Source: an uncultured Acetatifactor sp.
GTDB taxonomy: Bacteria; Bacillota; Clostridia; Lachnospirales; Lachnospiraceae
Direction: 5' to 3'
Assembly: GCA_934394815.1 (NCBI GenBank)
Contig: CAKRRD010000028.1
Location: 1-40,879 of the forward strand
Length of the DNA: 40,879 nt
Every line of letters begins with the position of its first letter. The stretch's first letter is position 1. A program made the position numbers and the translations under genes. The notes under the pieces are model-generated. The model ran no database searches. It had not been told where the DNA came from and saw only the letters and a program-made list of their open reading frames with translations. Below, in pieces: positions 33,808 to 40,879 of the stretch.

Positions 33808-35349
33808 ATGAGAAAGAAACCGGTTGTATTAATGATCCTGGATGGTTATGGATTGAACGATAAGGTAGAGGGAAATGCCGTAGCACAGGCCAATACTCCC
33901 GTCATGGATTCCCTGATGAAGGAGTATCCCTTCGTACGTGGTAATGCCAGCGGTATGGCAGTAGGACTTCCCGAGGGACAGATGGGTAACTCCGAGGTAG
34001 GTCATATGAATATGGGTGCCGGCCGTATCGTATATCAGGAACTGACCCGTATCACCAAGGAGATCCAGGACGGCGACTTCTTTAAAAATGAAGCCCTGTT
34101 AAAGGCGATTGATAACTGTAAGAAGAACAACAGCGCCCTGCATCTGATGGGACTGTTATCTGACGGTGGTGTACACAGCCACATCACCCATCTGTACGGC
34201 CTGCTGGAACTGGCAAAGCAGCAGGGACTGGAGAAGGTATATGTTCACTGCTTCCTGGACGGACGTGATACCCCGCCTGCCAGCGGTAAGAGCTATGCAG
34301 AGCAGTTAAATGAAGAAATGAAGAAAATCGGTGTAGGCAGGATCGCTTCTGTAATGGGCCGTTACTATGCAATGGACCGTGATAACAACTATGACCGTGT
34401 ACAGCTGGCTTACGATGCCATGACCGAAGGCAAAGGCCTGACCGCTGCCTGCGGTATCTGCGGTATTCAGGAGTCCTACGACAGAGATGAGACGGATGAG
34501 TTCGTTAAGCCTACCGTAGTCGTAGAGGATGGCAAGGCTGTCGGACTGGTACAGGACAAGGATTCCGTGATCTTCTTCAACTTCCGTCCCGACCGTGCAA
34601 GAGAGATTACCAGAGCCTTCTGTGATGATGATTTCAAGGGATTTGACCGTGTGAGAAAGGATATTACCTTCGTATGCTTCTCCGATTACGATCCTACGAT
34701 CCCCAATAAGGAAGTGGCATTCCACAAGATCGCCATTACCAATACTTTCGGCGAGTGGCTGGCAGCTCATGACATGAAGCAGGCCCGTATCGCAGAGACC
34801 GAGAAGTATGCCCATGTAACCTTCTTCTTCAACGGCGGCGTAGAGCAGCCCAACGAGGGAGAGGACCGTATTCTGGTAAATTCTCCCAAGGATGTGGCTA
34901 CCTATGACCTGAAGCCGGAGATGAGTGCGCCTCAGGTGTGTGAGAAGCTGCTGGATGCGATCCGGTCTGAAAAATATGATGTGATCGTGATCAACTTCGC
35001 CAATCCCGATATGGTAGGTCATACCGGTGTGATCTCTGCAGCCATCAAGGCTATCGAGACCGTAGATGAGTGCGTTGGCAAGGCCGTACAGGCAGTGAAG
35101 GATGTAGACGGCGTTCTGTTCATCTGCGCAGACCATGGTAATGCAGAGCAGATGATCGATTACACCACCGGTCAGCCTCATACCGCACATACGACCAACC
35201 CGGTTCCTTTCATTCTGGTAAATTACGATCCGGCCTACACACTGAAAGAGGATGGCTGTCTGGCAGACATCGTGCCTACACTGATTGATGTGATGGGTAT
35301 GGAACAGCCCGTAGAAATGACCGGTAAGTCTCTGTTAATTCAGAAATAA
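33808..35349 (+). CDS. gpmI: 2,3-bisphosphoglycerate-independent phosphoglycerate mutase
   Basis: GpmI interconverts 3- and 2-phosphoglycerate using two manganese ions and a phosphoserine. The 513-residue protein has MILDGYGL at the N terminus with the first metal Asp, the catalytic Ser in GNSEVGHMNMGAGR, FLDGRDTPPASG, FRPDRAREITRAF, NFANPDMVGHTG and CADHGNAEQMID, a complete alkaline-phosphatase-superfamily set. The ATG at 33808, 8 bases after GGAGG, is chosen over an ATG at 33793 that overlaps that GGAGG. It has its own promoter and a strong terminator. eno is two genes downstream; gap, pgk and tpi are not in the window. Confidence 0.97.
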   Translation: MRKKPVVLMILDGYGLNDKVEGNAVAQANTPVMDSLMKEYPFVRGNASGMAVGLPEGQMGNSEVGHMNMGAGRIVYQELTRITKEIQDGDFFKNEALLKAIDNCKKNNSALHLMGLLSDGGVHSHITHLYGLLELAKQQGLEKVYVHCFLDGRDTPPASGKSYAEQLNEEMKKIGVGRIASVMGRYYAMDRDNNYDRVQLAYDAMTEGKGLTAACGICGIQESYDRDETDEFVKPTVVVEDGKAVGLVQDKDSVIFFNFRPDRAREITRAFCDDDFKGFDRVRKDITFVCFSDYDPTIPNKEVAFHKIAITNTFGEWLAAHDMKQARIAETEKYAHVTFFFNGGVEQPNEGEDRILVNSPKDVATYDLKPEMSAPQVCEKLLDAIRSEKYDVIVINFANPDMVGHTGVISAAIKAIETVDECVGKAVQAVKDVDGVLFICADHGNAEQMIDYTTGQPHTAHTTNPVPFILVNYDPAYTLKEDGCLADIVPTLIDVMGMEQPVEMTGKSLLIQK

Positions 35350-35405
35350 TCACCGGAGTGTTTTCAGTAAAATCGTAGAAATGATGGAAATGACTTGAAA
35401 AGATT

Positions 35406-35439
35406 CCTCAGGCACTTTGCACGGTGCCTGAGGATTTTG
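35406..35439 (+). terminator. Rho-independent terminator of gpmI
   Basis: CCTCAGGCAC and GTGCCTGAGG form a perfect 10-bp GC-rich stem with an 8-base loop, followed by ATTTTG. Confidence 0.85.
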
Positions 35440-35488
35440 TAACTGGGTTTTTAGATCCGGTCTTCTTATCAGCAGGAGGAAGAAACAT

Positions 35489-36523
35489 ATGGAACAGAAG
35501 AAAAATCTGGTGACCCTGGGCAGCACCGGGATCACCGTGGAGAAGAACTCCTTCGGAGCACTGCCCATCCAGCGGATCTCCAGAGAAGCAGCCATCGGAC
35601 TGCTGCGCAAAGCTTACAATGCAGGCGTTACCTTTTATGATACCGCCAGATACTATACCGACAGCGAGGAAAAGGTAGGAGCGGCTTTTGAGGGCATGCG
35701 GGACAAGATCTATATTGCCACCAAGACCGGAGCTGCCACGGCGGAAGGCTTCTGGAAGGAGCTGCATACCTCTCTGGAAAAACTGAAGACCGATTATATC
35801 GACATCTATCAGTTCCACAATCCCGCTTTCTGTCCGAAGCCGGGAGACGGCACGGGACTTTATGAGGCAATGCTGGAAGCGAAAGAGAAAGGCATGATCC
35901 GTCATATCGGTATTACGAACCATCGTCTGAACGTAGCCCATGAAGCCATCGAAAGCGGACTGTATGAGACCCTGCAGTTCCCGTTCTGCTATCTGGCCAC
36001 CGACAAAGATCTGGAACTGGTACAGGACTGTAAAAAGGCAGGCATGGGATTCATTGCCATGAAAGCATTGTCCGGTGGACTGATCAATAATTCCGCGGTA
36101 GCCTATGCCTATCTGGCACAGTTTGACAATGTGCTTCCCATCTGGGGTGTGCAGCGGGAGAGCGAACTGGATGAATTCTTATCCTATATCGACAATCCGC
36201 CCACATTGACACCCGAATTACAGGCGGTGATCGATCATGACAGAGAAGAACTGCAGGGAGAATTCTGCAGAGGCTGCGGTTACTGCATGCCCTGTCCTGC
36301 GGGAATTGAGATCAATAACTGTGCCCGCATGAGCCTGATGATCCGCAGAGCCCCTTCCGCTGCACAGCTGACGGAAGAAATGCAGGCCAAGATGCGTAAG
36401 ATTGAAGAGTGCCTGCACTGCGGCAGATGTAAGTCCAAGTGCCCTTACGGACTGGATACACCGGCACTGCTGGAAAAGAACTACAAGGATTATTGTGAGA
36501 TCCTTGCCGGAAAAGAGTATTAA
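35489..36523 (+). CDS. Aldo/keto reductase with C-terminal two-cluster ferredoxin domain
   Basis: A 344-residue oxidoreductase. The N-terminal AKR barrel (about 1-250) keeps the catalytic tetrad: Asp and Tyr in YDTARYYTDSE, Lys in IATKTGA and His in YQFHNP, so NAD(P)H-dependent carbonyl reduction is plausible. The C-terminal part binds iron-sulfur clusters: CxxCxxCxxxC-like runs in CRGCGYCMPCP with a further NNC, and CLHCGRCKSKCPYG. Such fusions are common in anaerobic Firmicutes and may exchange electrons with ferredoxin. AGGAGG precedes the ATG by 9 bases. No good promoter is seen after the gpmI terminator, so it may depend on read-through. The substrate is unknown. Confidence 0.9.
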   Translation: MEQKKNLVTLGSTGITVEKNSFGALPIQRISREAAIGLLRKAYNAGVTFYDTARYYTDSEEKVGAAFEGMRDKIYIATKTGAATAEGFWKELHTSLEKLKTDYIDIYQFHNPAFCPKPGDGTGLYEAMLEAKEKGMIRHIGITNHRLNVAHEAIESGLYETLQFPFCYLATDKDLELVQDCKKAGMGFIAMKALSGGLINNSAVAYAYLAQFDNVLPIWGVQRESELDEFLSYIDNPPTLTPELQAVIDHDREELQGEFCRGCGYCMPCPAGIEINNCARMSLMIRRAPSAAQLTEEMQAKMRKIEECLHCGRCKSKCPYGLDTPALLEKNYKDYCEILAGKEY

Positions 36524-36543
36524 TTACTGACAGATCAGAATAG

Positions 36544-36609
36544 AAACCTCCTTGCGGGACATACTTACTTTAGAAAAAGGAAAGTAGGTATATCGGTAAG
36601 GAGGTTTTT
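36544..36609 (+). promoter_or_regulatory. Terminator-like hairpin that sequesters the eno ribosome binding site
   Basis: AAACCTCCTT (36544-36553) is perfectly complementary to AAGGAGGTTT (36598-36607), and inside it ATACTTACTTT (36561-36571) pairs with AAAGTAGGTAT (36581-36591) with one G-T pair. The 3' arm is the eno Shine-Dalgarno AAGGAGG, and the T-run ends directly at the eno ATG. It could stop transcription from the upstream reductase gene or block eno translation. No separate eno promoter is obvious. Confidence 0.7.
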
Positions 36610-36610
36610 T

Positions 36611-37930
36611 ATGGAAAAATATCTGGAGATCGTCAAAGTACACGGAAGGGAGATTCTGGATTCGAGAGGGAATCCCACGGTGTCGGCCATCGTCACGGTG
36701 AAGGACCGAGAGTGTGGCAGATGCTTTCAGGGCATGGCGGCGGTACCCTCCGGAGCCAGCACCGGACAGTTCGAAGCCGTGGAACTCAGAGACGGAGAGA
36801 CCAGATATTTCGGACTGGGCGTACAGCATGCAGTAAAAAATGTGGACGAGAAAATTGCAAGTGTTCTCATGGGAGAGAATGCGTTGGAGCAGATCCGTAT
36901 CGACCGGATCCTGCGGGAGACGGACGGTACGGACAATAAGAGCAATCTGGGCGCTAATGCCATGCTGGCCGTATCCATGGCGGTGGCAAGAGCGGCCGCG
37001 GAAGCGCTGGGACTGCCTCTGTACCGGTATTTCGGCGGAATCTCCCCGAGACTTCTTCCGGTACCTATGATGAATATCTTAAACGGCGGAAAGCATGCAG
37101 CGAATACCGTGGATTTTCAGGAGTTCATGATCATGCCGGTACAGGCAGAGACTTTTGCGGAGGGACTTAAGATCTGTGGAGAGGTATACCATAATCTGAA
37201 AAAGCTTCTGGAGCAAAAAGGACTGTCCACGGGTGTGGGGGATGAGGGCGGCTTTGCCCCGGATCTGCCGGATGCGGAGAGGGTGCTGGATTTTCTGATG
37301 GAAGCCATGGAAGCTTCCGGGTATGTGCCGGGACAGGATATCAAGATTGCCATGGATGCAGCCAGCAGCGAATTATATAATGAAAAAACAGGAATGTATC
37401 ATTTCCCCGGAGAAAGCAAGCTGAAGGGGGAAGATGTGCTGCGGGATACGGGAGAGATGATTGCCTATTATGAGCGTCTGGTGGAAAAATATCCTATCAT
37501 CTCTATAGAAGACGGACTGGATGAAAACGACTGGGATGGCTGGCAGGAACTGACGAAACGGCTGGGGGAGAAGATCCAGCTGGTGGGAGACGATCTGTTC
37601 GTCACCAATACCAAACGTCTGGATGCCGGTATCAAGCTGCGCTGCGGCAATGCCATTCTGGTAAAGGTCAATCAGATCGGAACCTTGTCAGAAGCTTTCG
37701 AGGCAGTGGAAATGGCCCACAAGAACGGTTACAGGGCAGTGATCTCCCACAGATCCGGGGAAACAGAGGATACCACCATCGCAGATATTGCCGTGGCACT
37801 GAATGCCGGACAGATCAAGACCGGAGCCCCCTGCCGCAGCGACCGTGTGGCGAAGTACAACCGTCTGCTCGCCATAGAAGAGGAACTGAAAGATGCGGCG
37901 GCATATATGGATCCCTTTCGCAAAATCTGA
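36611..37930 (+). CDS. eno: Enolase (phosphopyruvate hydratase)
   Basis: Enolase dehydrates 2-phosphoglycerate to phosphoenolpyruvate. The 439-residue protein is full length with [13 protein letters not shown], the mobile loop [15 protein letters not shown], proton-abstraction region GDEGGFAPD, metal ligands in MDAASSE, SIEDGL and GDDLFVTN, the signature [12 protein letters not shown] with the catalytic Lys, and [17 protein letters not shown]. All active-site residues are present. AAGGAGG is 6 bases before the ATG, but it is buried in a hairpin. gpmI, the preceding glycolytic step, is one gene upstream past a terminator. A strong terminator follows. Confidence 0.97.
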   Translation: MEKYLEIVKVHGREILDSRGNPTVSAIVTVKDRECGRCFQGMAAVPSGASTGQFEAVELRDGETRYFGLGVQHAVKNVDEKIASVLMGENALEQIRIDRILRETDGTDNKSNLGANAMLAVSMAVARAAAEALGLPLYRYFGGISPRLLPVPMMNILNGGKHAANTVDFQEFMIMPVQAETFAEGLKICGEVYHNLKKLLEQKGLSTGVGDEGGFAPDLPDAERVLDFLMEAMEASGYVPGQDIKIAMDAASSELYNEKTGMYHFPGESKLKGEDVLRDTGEMIAYYERLVEKYPIISIEDGLDENDWDGWQELTKRLGEKIQLVGDDLFVTNTKRLDAGIKLRCGNAILVKVNQIGTLSEAFEAVEMAHKNGYRAVISHRSGETEDTTIADIAVALNAGQIKTGAPCRSDRVAKYNRLLAIEEELKDAAAYMDPFRKI

Positions 37931-37980
37931 TGAGTACAGGCTGGGATGACAGGAAACTACAAAAAATAAAAAGTGTCGTA

Positions 37981-38016
37981 ACAGGAGAATTTAGGGGTAT
38001 AAATTCTCCTGTTTTT
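37981..38016 (+). terminator. Rho-independent terminator of eno
   Basis: ACAGGAGAATTT (37981-37992) and its perfect complement (38001-38012) form a 12-bp stem with an 8-base loop, followed by TTTTTA. Confidence 0.9.
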
Positions 38017-38256
38017 ATCGGAAAAATCTGAAAAAATACATGAGAGAAAGAAAAAAAAGAAAACTGAAAATGTGTAAATATACATAATAAATAACAAAAT
38101 ATGCACTATATACAGGAATTAAAAATTACATCCTACTTTTATTGAAAAAGTTTTTCATAAATATACAAACATATGTGCGCGACACACGTACATGACGATT
38201 GACGGATCAGAAAGAGGGAAGCAAGGAAACTGGCAGATACTTCATATGTAATTCAG
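38017..38256. other. AT-rich intergenic stretch without genes
   Basis: No reading frame with a ribosome site is seen. The stretch contains a perfect inverted repeat TGAAAAA-G-TTTTTCA at 38143-38157 and an imperfect palindrome around TGTGCGCGACACA near 38175. These could be protein-binding sites upstream of the peptide transporter promoter. Confidence 0.4.
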
Positions 38257-38285
38257 TTGACAGTCTTAAAAAAGTGTTGTAATAT
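38257..38285 (+). promoter_or_regulatory. sigmaA promoter of the opp/dpp operon
   Basis: Consensus TTGACA (38257-38262), 17 bases, TAATAT (38280-38285). The leader to the first ATG is about 110 bases. Confidence 0.82.
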
Positions 38286-38312
38286 AACAAAAGTCATTGT
38301 CGGAAATTTAAA

Positions 38313-38380
38313 GTACATTAGATGTACATGTATACTTGTATACAAATGCAAAAAATGTATTTTATAAATGTCCGCGGACA
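38313..38380 (+). promoter_or_regulatory. Cluster of palindromes in the opp/dpp leader
   Basis: GTACAT-TAG-ATGTAC (38313-38327), GTATAC twice (38330, 38338) with the second inside TTGTATACAA, and TGTCCGCGGACA (38369-38380, a perfect 12-base palindrome) lie between the -10 and the ribosome site. They fit operators for one or more dimeric repressors, or RNA hairpins. Confidence 0.5.
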
Positions 38381-38404
38381 AAAGAAAAGCAAGGAGTTGA
38401 AGAG

Positions 38405-39322
38405 ATGCTTAAATATATTGCAAAACGTATCGGTCTGGCACTGATCACGATTTTTACAGTAGCAACACTCACCTTTTTCCTGATGAACATGGTTCCCGGT
38501 GGTCCGTTCCTCTCGGAGAAGGCAGTAAGCCCCGCTGCACAGGCAGCATTGGAGGCAAAATACGGACTGGACAAGCCTTTGTCCCAGCAGTATCTGACAT
38601 ATATGTCCGATGCGCTGCACGGTGATTTCGGAGAGAGTCTGAAGCAGAGAGGAAGAACCGTTTCTTCTATTATAGTATCCAAGTTCCCCGTATCCGCAAG
38701 AGTCGGCGGAATCTCTGTCATCGTGGCATTACTGGTAGGTATCCCACTGGGATGTCTGGCAGCCACCCATCGCGGCAAGGCACTGGACAGCGTGATCTCC
38801 GTGATCTCCACCTGTGGTATTGCAGTACCCAGCTTCGTTGTATGTACCCTGCTGTTATATTTTCTGGGAAGTAAGGTAAAGATACTGCCCACCTACGGAA
38901 TCGGCACCTGGAAGCATTATGTGATGCCCGTGATCGCACTGGCATTGTATCCCACTGCTTATATTATGAGACTGATGCGTTCTTCCATGCTGGATGTTCT
39001 GGGACAGGATTATATGAGAACCGCTACGGCGAAGGGAGTAAAGCCTTTCTTCCGTCTGTTTAAGCATGCACTGAGAAATGCACTGCTCCCCGTTATCACC
39101 TATGTAGGTCCTATGATGGCTTATACTATGACAGGAAGCTTCGTAGTAGAGAAGATTTTCACGATCCCCGGTCTGGGCAATGAATTTGTCAGCTCGATCA
39201 TTAACCGTGACTACACCATGATCATGGGTACCACCATTTTCCTCGCAACACTGATGGTTGTCATGAATGTGCTGGTGGATATCGTATATAAGATCGTCGA
39301 CCCCAGGATCAAGTTGAAGTAA
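38405..39322 (+). CDS. Peptide ABC transporter permease, OppB/DppB type
   Basis: A 305-residue inner-membrane permease of the oligopeptide/dipeptide family. It opens MLKYIAKRIGLALITIF and continues with MVPGGPFLSEKAVSP, the typical OppB start, followed by about six helices and the coupling loop DYMRTATAKGVKPFFRLFKH, then FTIPGLGNEFVSSIINRDY. The ATG at 38405 follows AAGGAG by 8 bases; 23 upstream in-frame residues are not family-like. It heads an operon with oppC-like and oppD-like genes. No binding protein (OppA) precedes it; it may follow outside the window. Peptide is likely, but nickel or other ligands use the same family. Confidence 0.93.
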   Translation: MLKYIAKRIGLALITIFTVATLTFFLMNMVPGGPFLSEKAVSPAAQAALEAKYGLDKPLSQQYLTYMSDALHGDFGESLKQRGRTVSSIIVSKFPVSARVGGISVIVALLVGIPLGCLAATHRGKALDSVISVISTCGIAVPSFVVCTLLLYFLGSKVKILPTYGIGTWKHYVMPVIALALYPTAYIMRLMRSSMLDVLGQDYMRTATAKGVKPFFRLFKHALRNALLPVITYVGPMMAYTMTGSFVVEKIFTIPGLGNEFVSSIINRDYTMIMGTTIFLATLMVVMNVLVDIVYKIVDPRIKLK

Positions 39323-39345
39323 GATTAACAGGAAGGAAGATACCG

Positions 39346-40395
39346 ATGAAAGAACCGAATGCTATGAGCTTTCATGTAAAATATAAACCGGAAGATTTTA
39401 TGCCGGCGAACGAAGAAGAGAAGCAGAGTCAGGTCATCATGCGCGAGAGCGTGGGCTTCTGGCAGGATGGCTTCCGCAGACTTCGTAAGAATAAGGTTGC
39501 CATGGTCAGCCTCTTCGTTATTATTGTAGTTATGATCTTTTCCTTTATCGTGCCTGCATTTTATCCCTATGATTACAAGACACAGATCAAAGGAAGCGAG
39601 AATCTGCACCCCATGCAGTATTCCGAGAAAGAGATAGAGCGTATGGATGCGGGAGAGAAGGTATTCCCCCATGTGCTCGGTACCGATAAAATGGGCCGTG
39701 ATTATGCCATCCGTGTTATGATGGGAAGCCGTATCTCCCTGCTGGTTGGTCTGATCGCTACTGCCATTATTTTTGTGATCGGTTCCCTGATCGGTTCCAT
39801 CTCTGCTTTCTTCGGTGGATGGGTGGATCTGATCATCATGCGTATTGTGGATATTATCTATACGATACCGGATTTCCTGCTGATCGTGCTGTTATCCTTT
39901 GCGTTAAAGGATCCTCTGGCAAAGCTGGCACAGCTTCCCGGATTCGGATGGATGCAGATCGTAGGATCTAACCTGATCAGTATCTTCATCGTATTCGCAT
40001 TGCTGTACTGGGTAGGAATGGCACGTATGGTACGAAGCCAGATCCTGACCCTGAAGGAAAATGATTATGTCATGGCAGCCAAGGCTCTGGGAGCAAAGGA
40101 TGGCCGTATCATTAAAAAGCATCTGCTGACGAACTGTATCGGTACGCTGATCGTTACCACCACACTGCAGATCCCTTCCTCTATTTTTACCGAGAGTTAT
40201 TTAAGCTTCTTAGGTATGGGTGTGGCAGTTCCCCTGCCTTCCCTGGGAAGCCTTGCAAGTGATGCCATTAACGGAATGATCACATTCCCGTACCTGCTGT
40301 TTGCGCCCTGTCTGCTGATTAGTCTGATCATCTTAAGCTTTAACCTGTTTGGTGACGGACTTCGTGACGCATTTGACCCGAAGCTTAAGAATTAA
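39346..40395 (+). CDS. Peptide ABC transporter permease, OppC/DppC type
   Basis: A 349-residue partner permease. An extended cytosolic N terminus of about 50 residues precedes the first helix (MVSLFVIIVVMIFSFIVPAF), then an extracellular segment with HVLGTDKMGRDYAIRVMMG, the OppC hallmark, then five further helices. The coupling loop reads NDYVMAAKALGAKDGRIIKK. The C terminus has SFNLFGDGLRDAFDPKLKN, nearly invariant in OppC/DppC. GGAAGG is about 9 bases before the ATG. It is 23 bases after the OppB-like gene and 17 bases before the ATPase gene. Confidence 0.94.
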   Translation: MKEPNAMSFHVKYKPEDFMPANEEEKQSQVIMRESVGFWQDGFRRLRKNKVAMVSLFVIIVVMIFSFIVPAFYPYDYKTQIKGSENLHPMQYSEKEIERMDAGEKVFPHVLGTDKMGRDYAIRVMMGSRISLLVGLIATAIIFVIGSLIGSISAFFGGWVDLIIMRIVDIIYTIPDFLLIVLLSFALKDPLAKLAQLPGFGWMQIVGSNLISIFIVFALLYWVGMARMVRSQILTLKENDYVMAAKALGAKDGRIIKKHLLTNCIGTLIVTTTLQIPSSIFTESYLSFLGMGVAVPLPSLGSLASDAINGMITFPYLLFAPCLLISLIILSFNLFGDGLRDAFDPKLKN

Positions 40396-40412
40396 TGGAA
40401 GGAGTAGTGAAG

Positions 40413-40879
40413 ATGGATAACAATTATCTGGTAGATATACAGCATGAACGTCTCTCTTTCTTTACTCCTGCCGGAGAAGTAAAGGCACTGAACGATGTCT
40501 CCATTCACCTGAAGGAAGGGGAAGTACTGGGCATCGTAGGAGAGAGTGGTTCCGGTAAATCCGTAACCGCATACAGTCTGATGGGACTGACCGCTTATCC
40601 CGGTAAGCTGATCGGCGGAGAACTTCACTTCAATGGACACGAAGTGGAGAAAATGACCGAAAAAGATTTTTCCAAAATGCGTGGTAAAGAGGTCTCCATT
40701 ATTTTCCAGGATCCTCTGACCAGCTTGAATCCCGTATATACCATCGGAAATCAGATCATGGAAGTAATCCGTCTGCATACCGATGCGGACAAGAAAAAGG
40801 CATATGCAAGAGCAGTGGAGCTTTTGTCTCTGGTAGGTATCAATGAACCGGAGAAGCGTATGAAGCAGTATCCCCACGA
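40413..40879 (+). CDS. Peptide ABC transporter ATP-binding protein, OppD type (5' part)
   Basis: The first 155 codons of an OppD/DppD ATPase; the gene runs past the right edge. Visible: a beta-strand core, Walker A GESGSGKS at about residues 45-52, and the Q-loop IIFQDPLTSLNPVYTIGNQI, which is specific to OppD/OppF. Signature, Walker B and the C-terminal cluster-binding region are beyond the window. AAGGAG lies just before the ATG at 40413. It should energise the two permeases upstream; an OppF-like partner and a binding protein are expected next. Confidence 0.9.
   Translation, partial: MDNNYLVDIQHERLSFFTPAGEVKALNDVSIHLKEGEVLGIVGESGSGKSVTAYSLMGLTAYPGKLIGGELHFNGHEVEKMTEKDFSKMRGKEVSIIFQDPLTSLNPVYTIGNQIMEVIRLHTDADKKKAYARAVELLSLVGINEPEKRMKQYPH

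Noticed and set aside
34306..35190. 294-codon minus-strand frame opposite gpmI
   Set aside because: No ribosome site or domain; it is the mirror of a highly biased coding frame, since gpmI motifs are complete on the plus strand.

Overview
The window looks like chromosomal core sequence of a low-to-mid GC Gram-positive anaerobe of the Clostridia, most likely Lachnospiraceae. This is an inference from gene content, AGGAGG-type ribosome binding sites, 17-bp-spaced sigmaA promoters, several lipoprotein signal peptides, the ECF-type vitamin module, the 420-residue form of LeuC and the order leuB-ilvD-ilvB. No rRNA, tRNA, CRISPR array, insertion sequence or phage gene was found.

Layout, left to right. 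aroC is on the minus strand and divergent from a VanY-type carboxypeptidase that overlaps tgt; yajC follows with its own promoter. The biosynthetic run is leuB-ilvD-ilvB, then an L,D-transpeptidase, then serC-serA. A PHP-domain gene with its own promoter and terminator separates this from a 9.9-kb operon (13999-23852). That operon encodes two paralogous lipoproteins, each a strand-rich (probably propeller-like) N-terminal domain joined to a solute-binding domain. They flank MalF- and MalG-type permeases, a HlyD/MacA-like adaptor with a very long coiled coil, and a MacB-type extracellular domain that lacks both the ATPase and the usual FtsX membrane core. This is the best candidate for an undescribed system. 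After it come a convergent YgjP-like metalloprotease gene, thiN, a DUF4430 lipoprotein with an ECF S component, a two-component system, leuC-leuD, a minus-strand cation diffusion facilitator, gpmI, a ferredoxin-type aldo/keto reductase, eno, and the start of an opp/dpp transporter that runs off the right edge.

How the genes connect. leuB, leuC, leuD, ilvD and ilvB cover much of leucine/isoleucine/valine synthesis, but ilvC, ilvN and leuA are not here. serC-serA supply serine from 3-phosphoglycerate, and gpmI and eno carry the same metabolite on to phosphoenolpyruvate. VanY and the L,D-transpeptidase both act on peptidoglycan stem peptides.

Regulatory structure is rich. Clear promoters precede most transcription units. 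Strong terminator hairpins follow aroC, yajC, the PHP gene, the histidine kinase, leuD, gpmI and eno. Three RNA-level features stand out: a 145-nt nested hairpin downstream of leuD, a terminator-like hairpin whose 3' arm is the eno Shine-Dalgarno, and overlapping divergent promoters between the YgjP-like gene and thiN that imply a leaderless YgjP transcript.
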